Positions 10,690 through 20,433 are shown, numbered from the stretch's first letter. The stretch is 33,394 nt of DNA from Saccoglossus kowalevskii (GCF_000003605.2 NW_003149770.1:143967-177360), one strand, 5' to 3'. A program made the numbers and translations. Notes: generated from the letters alone by a model not told the origin.

Positions 10690-11320
10690 TGTCACTTGTC
10701 TAGTTATATTACTGTATGCATCTTTTAAAAATTCAGCCAAATCATGACCTGAAAAAAGACAAGTATAGTATAATAAATCTAGGGGAAAAACTGGCGAATA
10801 GTAATTATGAAAAAATAGTTTTTGTAGCTTTTGGTTATTTTCCATTAAGTAGAATTTCTAAAAATACTTTCACCATGAAAATTGGTTATTCAAATTGAAA
10901 TATAATTTATAAATTTATTTATTTATTAAATCAGAGTAATAATCAGAGTTAGATATGGCATGGTGTTTATACTGTGTGGTTTAGTATCTAAGGTAAAAAA
11001 AACAGGAATTTATTTGATCTGTTAGGCTAAATGTGATCTTATATAAAACTATATCACAACATTGCAGTGTGTAGCGATATAAATACATGTGTTGTCCCTT
11101 TACTTAATTACTTTGGGTGCAAATATTACATATAGAACAGTTCTGTGGTGCGTTCTGCTTGAGGAGTGAGGATATTGGGAGAATTGGGGAAGGTGTATTT
11201 TACAGATCAAATTTAAATTTCCGGCATATATTAATCAAAGTTGATCAATACAGTTTTAGAAAATTATTTCTGATACAAAAAGTCATTGATAAACATGATG
11301 ATTGCATTTGAAATAAAAAC
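10690..11320. repeat. triplicated block, copy C (truncated)
   Basis: This copy opens with TTCAGCCAAATCATGACCTG (compare copy B near 8250). It carries GTAGCTTTTGG (10826), CACCATGAAAATTGGTTATT, the block TTACTTTGGGTGCAAATATT near 11110 and GATCAATACAG near 11242. The downstream half, including the exon region, is missing. The Ty3/gypsy fragment begins about 330 bp further on and may have replaced it. Confidence 0.7.
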
Positions 11321-11661
11321 AAATAGACTAGATGGCCAGAGTTTTAAGAGAAACTTGTTTCTATTTCACGCATACAATGAAGTTTTTTGGGGAACAGCAC
11401 GACTTCTCATGAATAAATATGTGCCTTTTATTTTCCCCATTAAATTAAAATATTATCTCCCACAATACATTGCATGGCACAAATTGCTCGCTTACTAGCC
11501 AAACCGTGCAAAATGTGGATATTGCTCAAACTTCAGTAAAACATTTCATAAATAATGTCATAAAATTACTTTTTCCACTAAAACATCCATTAAAATGGCA
11601 ATTTTCTTGAGATATTTATTATCTCCGCTGTTGAGTTTGTCGAACAAGAGATACGTACAAA

Positions 11662-12690
11662 ACTTCATGGTTCCACTGTTTTTAGTAAATTAGATGCGAA
11701 TAAACATTATCTCCTATTTGAACTTGATAAACAATCACGTAACATTACGACAACCAGGACACATGTTGGGCTTGGACGATACAAACGACTTCCCTTTGGT
11801 ATTAATTCGGCAGCTGAAATTTGCCAGAATGAAATGTCATTGGCCTTGCAAAATATTCCAGGTGTAGAAACTATTTCAGATGATATCATTATTCATGGCA
11901 ACGATCAAAATTCGCACGACAAAGCGCTACGAAGCTGCCTGTCTCGTTTATTGGCTTGTGGTTTGACTCTGGGTTTATCAAAATGCAAATTTTCGGTTCG
12001 CGGTATAGTCTTCTTTGGATTTAAGTTTAATAAAAATGGGATGAGTTGCGATGAGAAACGAATCAAAACTATCCGCGAGTTGAAACGTCCGGAAAATGCC
12101 TCTGAGGTACGTTCATTTTTGCGAATGTTGGGTTTGCCTTCCATGATGGTGCCCCAATTTAGTACTATATCTGAGCCAATTAGACGTCTTACAAAGACGG
12201 GTGTACAATTTGTTTGGAGTGATATTCAAGAAGCTTCGTTTAATGCCATTAAAAACGCTATCTGTTCTGACATTTCTTTAGGATATTTTGACATAAATAA
12301 GGAGAATACTTTGACTGTAGACGCAAGCCCTGTTGGTATTGGCGATTCTACGTCAAGGTAACACTTATTAGTTGTGCCAGTAGAGCACTGACTAACACTG
12401 AAACTCGCTATAGTCGGCTAGAAAGAGAAGCGTTGGCAATATTTTGGGGTTCAGATTACCATCGTTTGTATTTCGACGGTTCACCAATATTTGTAGTGCA
12501 AACCGATCACAAACCACTCCTTAGAATATTTAATCGTCAACAATTGCATAAAATGTCAGCACGAATTGAAAGATGGGTGATAAAATCTCAAAGATTTAGT
12601 TTCAATGTTCATTATATACAGGGTGACAACAATCCCAGTGATTACATGTCGCGCCATCCGAATCATTCTAAGCTACATAACGTAACTAAA
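11662..12690 (+). pseudogene. Ty3/gypsy reverse transcriptase-RNase H
   Basis: RT starts near FSKLDANKHYLLFELD, which contains the first catalytic Asp region. It continues through RYKRLPFGINSAAEI to ISDDIIIHG at about 11873-11899, the YxDD equivalent. Further markers are KCKFSVRGIVFFGF, EVRSFL and PIRRLTKTG. RNase H begins at TVDASPVGIG near 12316. The frame then breaks near 12355 and resumes as SRALTNTETRYSRLEREALA, with TDHKPL and the final NNPSDYMSRHP. These are the normal gypsy RT-RH landmarks in order. The 5' part of RT (palm entry) is missing. Frameshifts make it non-functional. Confidence 0.88.
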
Positions 12691-12744
12691 GCAAAAAAGC
12701 AAATAACTATATTTTTTGTGTGTAACAACATGCCAAACCTCGTG

Positions 12745-13446
12745 CCGTTAGCTTAGCGGAAATACAGCTAGCAACCCAAAATGATCCAAAATTAATGTTT
12801 GTTGTGCAGTGTTTAAAATGTAATATTTGGCACAAGAACATCAATGAAAATGTGAATAAAGATGCTCTGAATGTATATAAACAAATTAAGGATGAATTAT
12901 GTTTCGCAGACGGAATACTTCTAAGAGGTACTAAAATTGTAGTCCCGTCTTCACTACAGCATCAAATTATTTCGACTGCACATGAAGGTCATTTGGGGTC
13001 ATCCAAAACAAAGGCCCTTGTAAGAGAGAAAATTTGGTTCCCTGCAATGGATTCTCTCGTTGAATCTGCAGTGTCTAATTGTTATGCATGTCAACTTAAT
13101 ATTGACACCAAGGTCAAAGAACCATTAAAACCAACGAAATTACCTAAAGCGGTATGGTCATCCCTAGCAACGGATATGTATGGCCCTCTGCCGTCCGGTG
13201 AATATTTAATTGTAGTTATAGACGAGTATTCGCGGATGGATTGGCAGAAAACTTTATGAATAACTTGGATAAAATAATTCGTTGCTCATTATTAGAACGG
13301 AAAAATTGGAAAACTGAAATCCGAAAATTTGTTGAACTACCGTTCGACTCCCCATCCGTCAACTGGGAAAAGTCCAGCAAAAGTTATTTTCAATCGAAAA
13401 ATTAAAAATAAACTTCCTTCTTTTGATCTCGATACGAAATTATCTG
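12745..13446 (+). pseudogene. Ty3/gypsy integrase, core deleted
   Basis: A frameshift near 12745 precedes the linker. The H2C2 zinc-binding finger is complete: H at about 12981 in HEGHLG, then CYACQ near 13079. The core begins with ATDMYGP (first catalytic Asp at 13173-13175) and VIDEYSR. At about 13235 the sequence jumps directly to the far side of the core (ANGLAENFMNNLDKIIRC in the shifted frame). The second Asp and the Glu of the DDE triad are therefore deleted. A further shift near 13335 precedes LNYRSTPHPSTGKSPAKV, and the gap follows. Confidence 0.85.
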
Positions 13447-14167
13447 NNNNNNNNNNNNNNNNNNNNNNNNNNNNNNNNNNNNNNNNNNNNNNNNNNNNNN
13501 NNNNNNNNNNNNNNNNNNNNNNNNNNNNNNNNNNNNNNNNNNNNNNNNNNNNNNNNNNNNNNNNNNNNNNNNNNNNNNNNNNNNNNNNNNNNNNNNNNNN
13601 NNNNNNNNNNNNNNNNNNNNNNNNNNNNNNNNNNNNNNNNNNNNNNNNNNNNNNNNNNNNNNNNNNNNNNNNNNNNNNNNNNNNNNNNNNNNNNNNNNNN
13701 NNNNNNNNNNNNNNNNNNNNNNNNNNNNNNNNNNNNNNNNNNNNNNNNNNNNNNNNNNNNNNNNNNNNNNNNNNNNNNNNNNNNNNNNNNNNNNNNNNNN
13801 NNNNNNNNNNNNNNNNNNNNNNNNNNNNNNNNNNNNNNNNNNNNNNNNNNNNNNNNNNNNNNNNNNNNNNNNNNNNNNNNNNNNNNNNNNNNNNNNNNNN
13901 NNNNNNNNNNNNNNNNNNNNNNNNNNNNNNNNNNNNNNNNNNNNNNNNNNNNNNNNNNNNNNNNNNNNNNNNNNNNNNNNNNNNNNNNNNNNNNNNNNNN
14001 NNNNNNNNNNNNNNNNNNNNNNNNNNNNNNNNNNNNNNNNNNNNNNNNNNNNNNNNNNNNNNNNNNNNNNNNNNNNNNNNNNNNNNNNNNNNNNNNNNNN
14101 NNNNNNNNNNNNNNNNNNNNNNNNNNNNNNNNNNNNNNNNNNNNNNNNNNNNNNNNNNNNNNNNNNN
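13447..14167. other. assembly gap (721 N)
   Basis: All bases are N. The gap falls inside the gypsy element, where repeated copies probably prevented assembly. True length is unknown. Confidence 0.99.
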
Positions 14168-14270
14168 TTTGTATTTGTAAAAGTATAGTTATTCATGTAT
14201 TGCATATAAAAAATTGAATACTGGTTAATCATAATTTGTTGTAGAGCTTATAATTTAAGGTGAAGAGAGG

Positions 14271-14464
14271 TGTAGTGATTTGTACACAATATTGATATGC
14301 TAATTAATGTACACCTGGTATGCCAGTACATTTGGCATGCGCTGCTATAAAAGAAATGTAATTCAATGAAATGTGGTCAGTATTCTATAAGCCTTGGTCG
14401 TGTTTGTGTCTTGTCATTGTACTGTGTGCGTGCTTTTGCTACGGGTCCACCCCAGAATACCACA
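14271..14464 (+). mobile_element. 3' LTR of the gypsy element with polypurine tract
   Basis: The purine-rich AAGGTGAAGAGAGG at 14257-14270 is immediately followed by TGTAGTGATTTGTACACAAT, as expected for a polypurine tract and LTR start. The LTR contains a TATA-like CTATAAAAG near 14344 and ends near CCAGAATACCACA, giving about 194 bp with TG...CA termini. No 5' partner is present to confirm the ends. Confidence 0.6.
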
Positions 14465-14517
14465 CTGTAAGTGAAAATTCTTTATTAATTTAATTTTCTG
14501 TATTTTTACTTTTCTAC

Positions 14518-14660
14518 CCAATATGGCGGCATTCTATGCAGGAATTGCCATTGGTGCTGTCACAAGTCAATAACGACCGTCCATTACCTCCTGCTTGAGA
14601 AGCCTGTTTCCGTTCTGAAATCTGCGCTACATCTGGTACCGAGACCATGATCTGGGTTTT
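14518..14660 (+). mobile_element. possible BEL/Pao LTR end with primer-binding site
   Basis: The segment contains AGTCAATAACG, CTGCTTGAGAAGCCTG and GCTACA, followed at 14634 by TGGTACCGAGACC, which resembles the primer-binding site that follows many BEL/Pao 5' LTRs. Part of it (CCCAATATGGCGGCATTC near 14518) recurs with two changes at 18344-18370. If correct, LTR remnants bracket the interval 14.6-18.4 kb. The upstream LTR end is not resolved. Confidence 0.3.
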
Positions 14661-15292
14661 TCTTTAGTGGACAGTAAGCAGTTCCCATCAGTATTCATGT
14701 GATTGTATCCTTGTCTGTATTTACATTTAATGTTAGTAGCTGCTATTGAGAAGTGAATGAATAGTTGCTGTGATGACCATTCGAGGATCGGATCATTCAT
14801 CATGTCAAATTAATACAGAACTTGTATCATACATGTTTCTACTGATATGTTGAATGAACAGTGACCAGTGCATTGTAAAATCATTAATATTCACTAATGT
14901 ATCATAGAGACCTTTGATTTTTTTGGGTCAAATTCTAAATGTTTATACGTGTGTAGCTTTCTGCTTGTACATGTATGCCATTAGTCCTTAATTATAGTTA
15001 GTGCTATAGTGTGTGTAGTGTTTTGACAGCTTCCCTGCATGTGCAAAATATTTCTAGTGATCACATGTAATTGAAACTACCTAGCCTTTGCAGTAGTGTT
15101 ATGTACATAGAAATTAGTGTAAGCTGTAGTGTCGTACATTTCTTGCTGCTGTATTGCCTATAGTGCATATGCTTTTATTTGTATCAGTATAGTGCTTGAA
15201 ATTTGCCTAGCTTGGCATTTATTCAGTAATAATTTATTATTCAGTAATAATCTATTGTGGATTAACTAGCACAAACATTAGTGTCTTACATT
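14661..15292. other. non-coding stretch, possibly retroelement leader
   Basis: No conserved protein frame is seen. An 18-bp tandem duplication (TTATTCAGTAATAAT...) lies near 15229-15262. Confidence 0.4.
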
Positions 15293-15800
15293 CAACAGTT
15301 CATGAAAGGGCTACACGAGCATACAGTTTTCCCAACGATTAGCACCAATGAAGCGGAAACAAATGTCCTTCATAGAGCTTTGAGCTGAGAGAGAAACAAG
15401 TCCCATATCAACAAAAGCTAAGAAAGAACAAAGTCAACCACATTGGGTGAGAAATAGTAAAATTCATGATTATCCAGTTAATGTTGCATCATCCACACCT
15501 GAAGATCAAAATATGATCCAGGTGACCCAACTGCTACAACAAATCAGGAGCAGCAAGCTGGCAGGTTAGCGAAACTGGAGTAGGAAATAAACAAATGCGA
15601 ACAGCCTTCAACTAGCATTGACGCCAGCCAGCACAACAAACCTTGTAACTATGACAGAACAAAAAGACCTTGCAGCAGTTGGCTGAGGACACAGCATGTT
15701 ATCGATGTGGTAACAAAGGTCACATAGCCTGAGGATGCTGTTCCAAACCACTTCCAATCTATGTCCTAGCCAAGCGATCCTTTCAACAATTTGTGTCATA
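15293..15800 (+). pseudogene. degenerate gag-like fragment with CCHC zinc knuckle
   Basis: A CCHC knuckle (Cx2Cx4Hx4C) is readable at 15697-15738 as CYRCGNKGHIA-stop-GC, with the cysteines and histidine intact but a TGA between H and the last C. The upstream 300 bp (CAACAGTTCATGAAAGGG, CACCAATGAAGCGG, GAACAAAGTCAACCACATTG) is a diverged inverted copy of sequence at about 17655-17938. All frames contain stops. CCHC knuckles bind nucleic acid in retroelement Gag proteins. Confidence 0.6.
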
Positions 15801-16079
15801 AATTGTGATTTGAATAAACATCTTTCTCAAAGTAAAGACCATGAGGGCCACAGAATATAGTTTTCGATTTGAGGACAATTTCATTTGGCTGTAAAGGAGG
15901 ATGATATTCCTTTTCATCCGTGACCAAACGAAAATGGGTTTAATGTTTTTTTGCGAATGGCCCCTGGGGGAATGTAGAGCTTTACCCTAGTTTGTGGTAA
16001 AACCAAACAACCACCAGAATAATCAAACATTCCAGCTACGTATTGCCTGGTGAATGTTTAAATTCAGGAAATGATTACA
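15801..16079. other. spacer, no recognised feature
   Basis: No conserved frame or repeat is seen on either strand between the CCHC fragment and the FN3 modules. Confidence 0.4.
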
Positions 16080-16690
16080 TGACTCTGCCATGTTTCCTTT
16101 GGTTGTTATAGCGTTGGATTCTAGATACCCACATCTTCCTACTGCATTTTCTGCACAAACTCTGAAGTAGTATGTAGTACTCGGATTTAGGTTTTCAACA
16201 TTGTAAGATGTACCATTAGGTGGTATATGATCACTGACAGTGGTCCATTCCGTCTTTACACTATCGCGTTGTTGATTGCTTGATAATTTCGCTACCACCA
16301 TCATCTTCAGGAGGGTTCCATCCTTGTTTACAAGGCTTGTCCACCGATGTCGCTGACATTCAGGAGAACATCTAGTTCAGATGGTTTGTCTTTGGTTGTT
16401 ATGCCATTGGATTCCAGATATTCACTCCTACCTACTGCATTTTCTGCACAAACTCTGAAGTATTATGTAGTACCCAGATTTAGGTTTTCAACATTGTGAG
16501 ATGTATCATCAGGTGGTATATGATCTCTGACAGTGGTCTATTCTGTCTTCACACTATCACGTTGCTGATTGCTTGATAATTTCGCTACCACCATCTTCAG
16601 GAGGGTTCCATCCTTGTTTACAGGCTTGTCCACCGATGTCACTTACATTTAGAGGACCCTCTGGTTTAGATGATTTTGAGCGGTTCTTGG
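16080..16690 (-). pseudogene. two tandem fibronectin type III modules (twitchin/titin-like), decayed
   Basis: Two copies of a roughly 293-bp unit encode FN3 modules on the minus strand. Each reads approximately LNVSDIGGQA, GWNPPEDGGSEII, then RDSVKTEWTTVSDHIPP, SYNVENLNPSTTYYFRV and CAENAVGR. This is the standard FN3 pattern, with the WxPPxDDGGSxI opening and the NLxPxTxYxFRVxAxNxxG core typical of giant muscle proteins. The distal copy (16081-16380) keeps an open frame for its second half (16304-16023). The other has TAG, TAA and frameshift lesions. In functional proteins FN3 modules form protein-binding beta sandwiches in the sarcomere. Here they lie inside retroelement debris, so this looks like captured or translocated exon sequence. 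Confidence 0.7.
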
Positions 16691-16900
16691 CGATACTGCT
16701 CTACAACTGTCACCAGATCAGTTCTAACAATTTGGTGTCATCAATTGTGATTTTACGACGCTCTTTCAAACATTCAAATATGTTTGTCTCTAATGTCCCT
16801 TTTTATATATTTGACACCACACTACTGATCCAATTTTATAAATTCATTTTTTCCTATTTCCTCTTTGAGTGTAAAAAGCATGTCATTACACCTCTCGTTT

Positions 16901-17333
16901 TTAGTAACTCGTATCCATAGACGTAGTGGTAGATTCAGGGAACCAGAAAGAGCGAACACAATCACTCATTTCAGTTCCTCTTTGGCAGATCAAAGGCTCA
17001 CCATACTTGATGAATACACATCCATCATCCATACCGTCAATGACATTAGAATCCGGTGCGATTTCACTGTAGATATGATCTTTGCAGTCACATCTCAAGC
17101 ACTCTGTGTATGATAAGCCAGGATTGTATCTCTTTATCTTTTGCATGCTTCTCTACGTACTGTCTTACTACAGGACCATGTGATGGATCTACAGTTCCTG
17201 GATTTGTTTTCATCACAGACAGTTTGATGTCAGAGGCCTTCTTGGACATTATGAGATAATTTTCGAGAAGAAACCTTGCATCGTTTTGGTACAGATTAAC
17301 ATGTTGCCATTCCTTCAGACATCTGATGACTAA
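16901..17333 (-). pseudogene. unknown coding fragments between FN3 and gag-like remnants
   Basis: One minus-strand frame is open from 17333 to a stop at 17090-17088, 81 codons without an obvious start. It includes LVIRCLKEWQHVNLYQND, ARFLLENYLIMSKKASDI and DPSHGPVVRQYVEKHAKDKE. An overlapping frame (17146-16901) encodes YNPGLSYTECLRCDC and later segments. Both have protein-like composition but I do not recognise either. They may be parts of one protein split by a frameshift near 17140-17100. Confidence 0.3.
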
Positions 17334-17479
17334 CTAGTGAAAGAAACCATTCAGTAAAAAATTCACACTTGAAGTGAGGAACTGGATTTACTGCCTTTTG
17401 GAGAAGCAGAGGTAATTTCATCAGGAGACACATCATGTATTAATCAGTTTAATTGGTATCGGGCTTTGAAATTATATTG

Positions 17480-18160
17480 TCAAACATCTCTTTGCCTTCA
17501 AATTGACCATTCTTCTTTTGATTCACTTTCTATCCTTTGTGATCTTGTCTATCTTTGTTCCTGCAATAACAATACTTAGCGTGAGTCTGTCTTTGTGGAT
17601 ACTTAGGTGCGAATTGAATTAATCCAACTGCGAGTATTTTTTTGTTTCCTTCTTCATCAACACATACACAAGTTCATGTTTCTGGACGGTGTTGTTGATC
17701 GCATTTGTTTATTTTATGCTCCAGTTTCTCCTACTTGCCAGCTTGGTGCTCCTGACTCTTGCTCATCCAATATGGTTGACTTTGTCTTTTCTTGGCTTTT
17801 TTGTGATGTGGGTCCCGTTTCTCTGACTAGAAGTCTGAGCTCAACTCAAAGCTCAATGAAGGACAATTGTCTCGGCTTCATTGGTGATAATCATTCGAAA
17901 ACTGTCTTGTCATGTAGCTTTTTCATGAGCTGTTTATAGTCCCTGTCATGGTTTTTATGTACTTTCTTTTCCACCTTGTGCAGTTGAACTTCCAGGGCAA
18001 TGGCATAAAAACCTGCAGATTCATCCAGTAACTGTTGTCTCTCATAAAAGTTGCTCATGGGATCCATGGACAATCCACGCTCACCATACATACACCATGC
18101 TCGCAGCTCCTCAAAAGCATGACTGAGAGATGCCTTACAATGGTAGAAAATTGTTGTGGG
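17480..18160 (-). pseudogene. gag-like coiled-coil fragment, inverted relative to 15.3 kb copy
   Basis: The minus-strand frame encodes FEELRAWCMYGERGLSMD, MSNFYERQQLLDESAGFY and QLHKVEKKVHKNHDRDYKQL, a helical, probably coiled-coil stretch, and stops at 17891. Downstream nucleotides (AGCTCATGAAAAAGC, CACCAATGAAGCCG, GACAAAGTCAACCATATTGG, CAAGCTGGCAAGTAGG) match the plus-strand sequence at 15304-15610 in order, so the two regions form inverted arms. A degraded Cys/His-rich stretch (YCYCRNKDRQDHKG) lies near 17560. This is a retroelement gag remnant by association. The exact clade is unclear. Confidence 0.45.
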
Positions 18161-18461
18161 TCAGTCATCATCTCCGAGTGTGTGACCATGAACTTATTTC
18201 TTCTTTATTTATTTTTTATGTAACAATCTTTTTTTTTTTAAACAAAATTTAATGTATGTTGATTGAGTATCTGACTCATTGCATTTGATATGAGCAGATA
18301 TTGGGGAAGCACCCTCAAGTGGTGAATCCTGTACAGGCTTCATCCCAATATGTCGTCATTCTATGCAGGTCAGTGTTGTTTTCATATGCAGATTGAATCT
18401 GAATATATTTACTGTACAACTTTGCCATTCATTGCTGTACTTGATCAATCTGTTATTGCCA

Positions 18462-18830
18462 GAGTTTAGAGAACACTCAGAATATGATTTTGAGGAAGTA
18501 AATAAATTTTTACTTTGTCCCGCCTACGACGAGCTGAGGCAGTGCTATATTCCAAACATATACACTAAGCCTACAACACCAGTTCATTAACCTAATGACC
18601 AACAAAAATTCACAAACTGTTAGAAATTGTGCTAAATATTTATTTTATTCTTTTCTTAATAGACAAACGTTGTTCGAGGAAGCAGTTCTTAATGATATCT
18701 AAACTATTGTATTTAATTTTTGTTTAATCTTTACCATGTGTAACCTGTGACCGCATATACTAGTGATGTATCTTTGAGTGTACTTAGGGCTGGCGGCCTA
18801 TGGTACTTTGGAAATAAACATTATTATTAT
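18462..18830 (+). mobile_element. LINE 3' end (ORF2 C-terminus and tail)
   Basis: The frame encodes FREHSEYDFEEVNKFLLCPA and YDELRQCYIPNIY, matching the C-terminal Cys-containing region of metazoan non-LTR reverse transcriptase proteins. After a one-base shift near 18587 it continues FINLMTNKNSQTVRNCAKYL. The 3' UTR ends GGCGGCCTATGGTACTTTGG, then AAATAAACATTATTATTATG, the (ATT)n-type tail common to molluscan LINEs. The copy is 5'-truncated, as usual for LINE insertions. Its tail abuts the TIR remnant. Confidence 0.7.
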
Positions 18831-18837
18831 GATTTTG

Positions 18838-19021
18838 AGGATTGGATGTCTCATATTTTTCCAGTTATTTTTGTTGATAAATATTTCATGAGTATTGTAT
18901 AGCACACTGCTGTCCCTGACAACCAAAAGTGTCATAGAATTATTAAGACATTTTCGGATGTTGTCAGTGATAAGCTGGCCCATTGATGCCAGGTAGCTAA
19001 AATACATCGGGATGCATGCTT
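18838..19021 (-). pseudogene. TIR-domain remnant truncated at a LINE tail
   Basis: The minus-strand frame encodes GQLITDNIRKCLNNSMTLLV, followed by VRDSSVLYNTHEIFINKN. This fits the TIR core pattern xxIxDNIxxCLxxSxKTLLVxSxxF. Just upstream, in another frame, MHPDVF-stop-LPG resembles the (R)DFxPG loop (box 2 area) that precedes it. The frame therefore shifts near 19000 and a stop splits the box. The sequence runs directly into the LINE (ATT)n tail at about 18831, and no continuation is found beyond the LINE. TIR domains act in Toll-like receptor and MyD88 signalling and in NADase effectors. No full domain remains here. Confidence 0.5.
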
Positions 19022-19560
19022 TGTATTCCGAAACTATTATAGTATCGATATTTATAGTCTTATAGAGAGATGTATGCTAAAATCAGTTTATAGATTAGGA
19101 CACTATTTTTTTGGGTAATTTTTTTGTAATGATTCTTATGTATCATAGTATGAAGTTTCATGCTTTCCTGGAGAAGTGCACAGACCTCCTTAGCCGCCCT
19201 GCCCAGTCCTTATTCTTAGTCCATTTACAATGTATACTCATAAGGTATTATTAAATAGATGTGTGTTGGAAAGCTCATGATTTAATCACGACATGTTCAA
19301 AGTCATGTGACAGACAAAGACAAAGGAATATTCACAGGACAACATGTGCGAGGTTGTTTTATTATTGCAGTTAACATTTTGATTAAACATTGTACATTTC
19401 AAAACCAACTTCAGCTTTGCAACTCTTATTAATAATGTTTTCTGTCAACTTATCGTAACATCCCACAGTACTTATTGTTCAGTCACACATTTGATTTCTC
19501 CTGAAAAGAAATTATAAAATCATTATATACCATAATACTTCCTACTTTATATCAAACTGG
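19022..19560. other. non-coding stretch
   Basis: AT-rich sequence with no recognised feature. It may include the 3' UTR of the minus-strand candidate gene beginning at 19561. Confidence 0.4.
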
Positions 19561-20433
19561 TTAGGCTTTCACCCCACCACTGTCTTTACGTGTCATCATG
19601 TGGACGGTATCTTCACTACATATCACCAAGTCACCGATGGGCTCGGCCAGTTTGGCTGATGTATGGGTTTAAAAGTGAGCATGGATGTATCCAGCATCAA
19701 TCTTAAAGCATCAAAAACAGTATGCATGGCATTTAAGTTTGAATTGCTATTCTAGTAGTATACTGCATACAGATGTAATGTAAGTAAGTCAATAAAATGT
19801 GCTCATCGTGGATTTCATTTCTGGTTGTTATTGGTGTAGTGCACGATTGTGACTAGGATTGGTATATACTATACAATGTTCCATACGTCCCCATTTTCTA
19901 AAGCGTTGAATAAAGCTGCTACGTCTTTTACATATACTACTAAACTCGGTGCAGCCAAGCCTGTGACAGAAACAAGGCATTCCTCGTCGCAAATCCAGCC
20001 ATCCACAAAACCTAAATCAAAATATGACAACAATAAAATAAATATTCATGTAAATTGGGACAAAAAGTTAGATCAATTAACATGAATGAATTGCTGATAA
20101 AAGTTGAATTTTGACGATAAGTCTTCCTTCCAGTGAGTTTTGGTAAATGAAGTGACCTTGTTTTTTCAGTTGACTTCGTCCATCGACCTACCTTCGTCCC
20201 ATGACAAATGTACATTTCGAGTTATTAATATAATATAGTGGGTATGTAAGTATATTTTGCACAAATATTAAATATCATTCAGCAACCTTTATTATTTAAT
20301 CATATTAAAACAATACCGGACAATAGGTTTGCATCATACCTGCACCAGCCCTTGGGAGCTCCCCTTCGCTAAACACGTAACATTTGCTACCAACATCGTA
20401 CATGAATTCAGTTTTTCTTTGCTTCTTCACAAA
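19561..20433 (-). CDS. candidate multi-exon gene of unknown family
   Basis: Three short minus-strand exons have good splice signals. Exon 1: 20433 to 20340, after acceptor ATTATTATTCCCTAG, encodes FVKKQRKTEFMYDVGSKCYV and FSEGELPRAGA, ending at donor GTATGATG. It may instead begin with the ATG at 20403. Exon 2: 20011 onward, after acceptor ATATTTTGATTTAG, joins in phase and encodes FVDGWICDEECLVSVTGLAA, PSLVVYVKDVAALFNALENG and DVWNIV, with a stop at 19869 unless spliced earlier. Exon 3 (tentative): 19655 to 19561, after CCCATACATCAG, encodes KLAEPIGDLVICSEDTVHMM and TRKDSGGVKA, then stop; its phase does not fit the visible exon 2 donors. Composition is strongly protein-like and unlike the surrounding AT-rich noise. 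I do not recognise the family. Confidence 0.45.

Larger units (their letters stand above)
11655..14464 (+). mobile_element. degenerate Ty3/gypsy retrotransposon, C-clade (Mag/K02A2.6-like) type
   Basis: In order the element holds reverse transcriptase from LHGSTVFSKLD, RNase H, the H2C2 integrase finger, the start of the integrase core, a sequence gap, and a polypurine tract with 3' LTR. The ISDD catalytic box and the TGTAGTG LTR start are typical of this clade. Gag, protease and the 5' LTR are not seen. Several frameshifts and a deletion in the integrase core show it is not autonomous. It adjoins the truncated copy C of the upstream repeat block. Confidence 0.85.

Noticed and set aside
13329-14232. 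Three long frames (264-283 codons) crossing the gap
   Set aside because: They are translations of the 721 N bases. Only short real ends flank the gap.
17607-17939. 110-codon plus-strand frame
   Set aside because: It is the antisense shadow of the gag-like fragment, whose minus-strand content matches the 15.3-kb copy.
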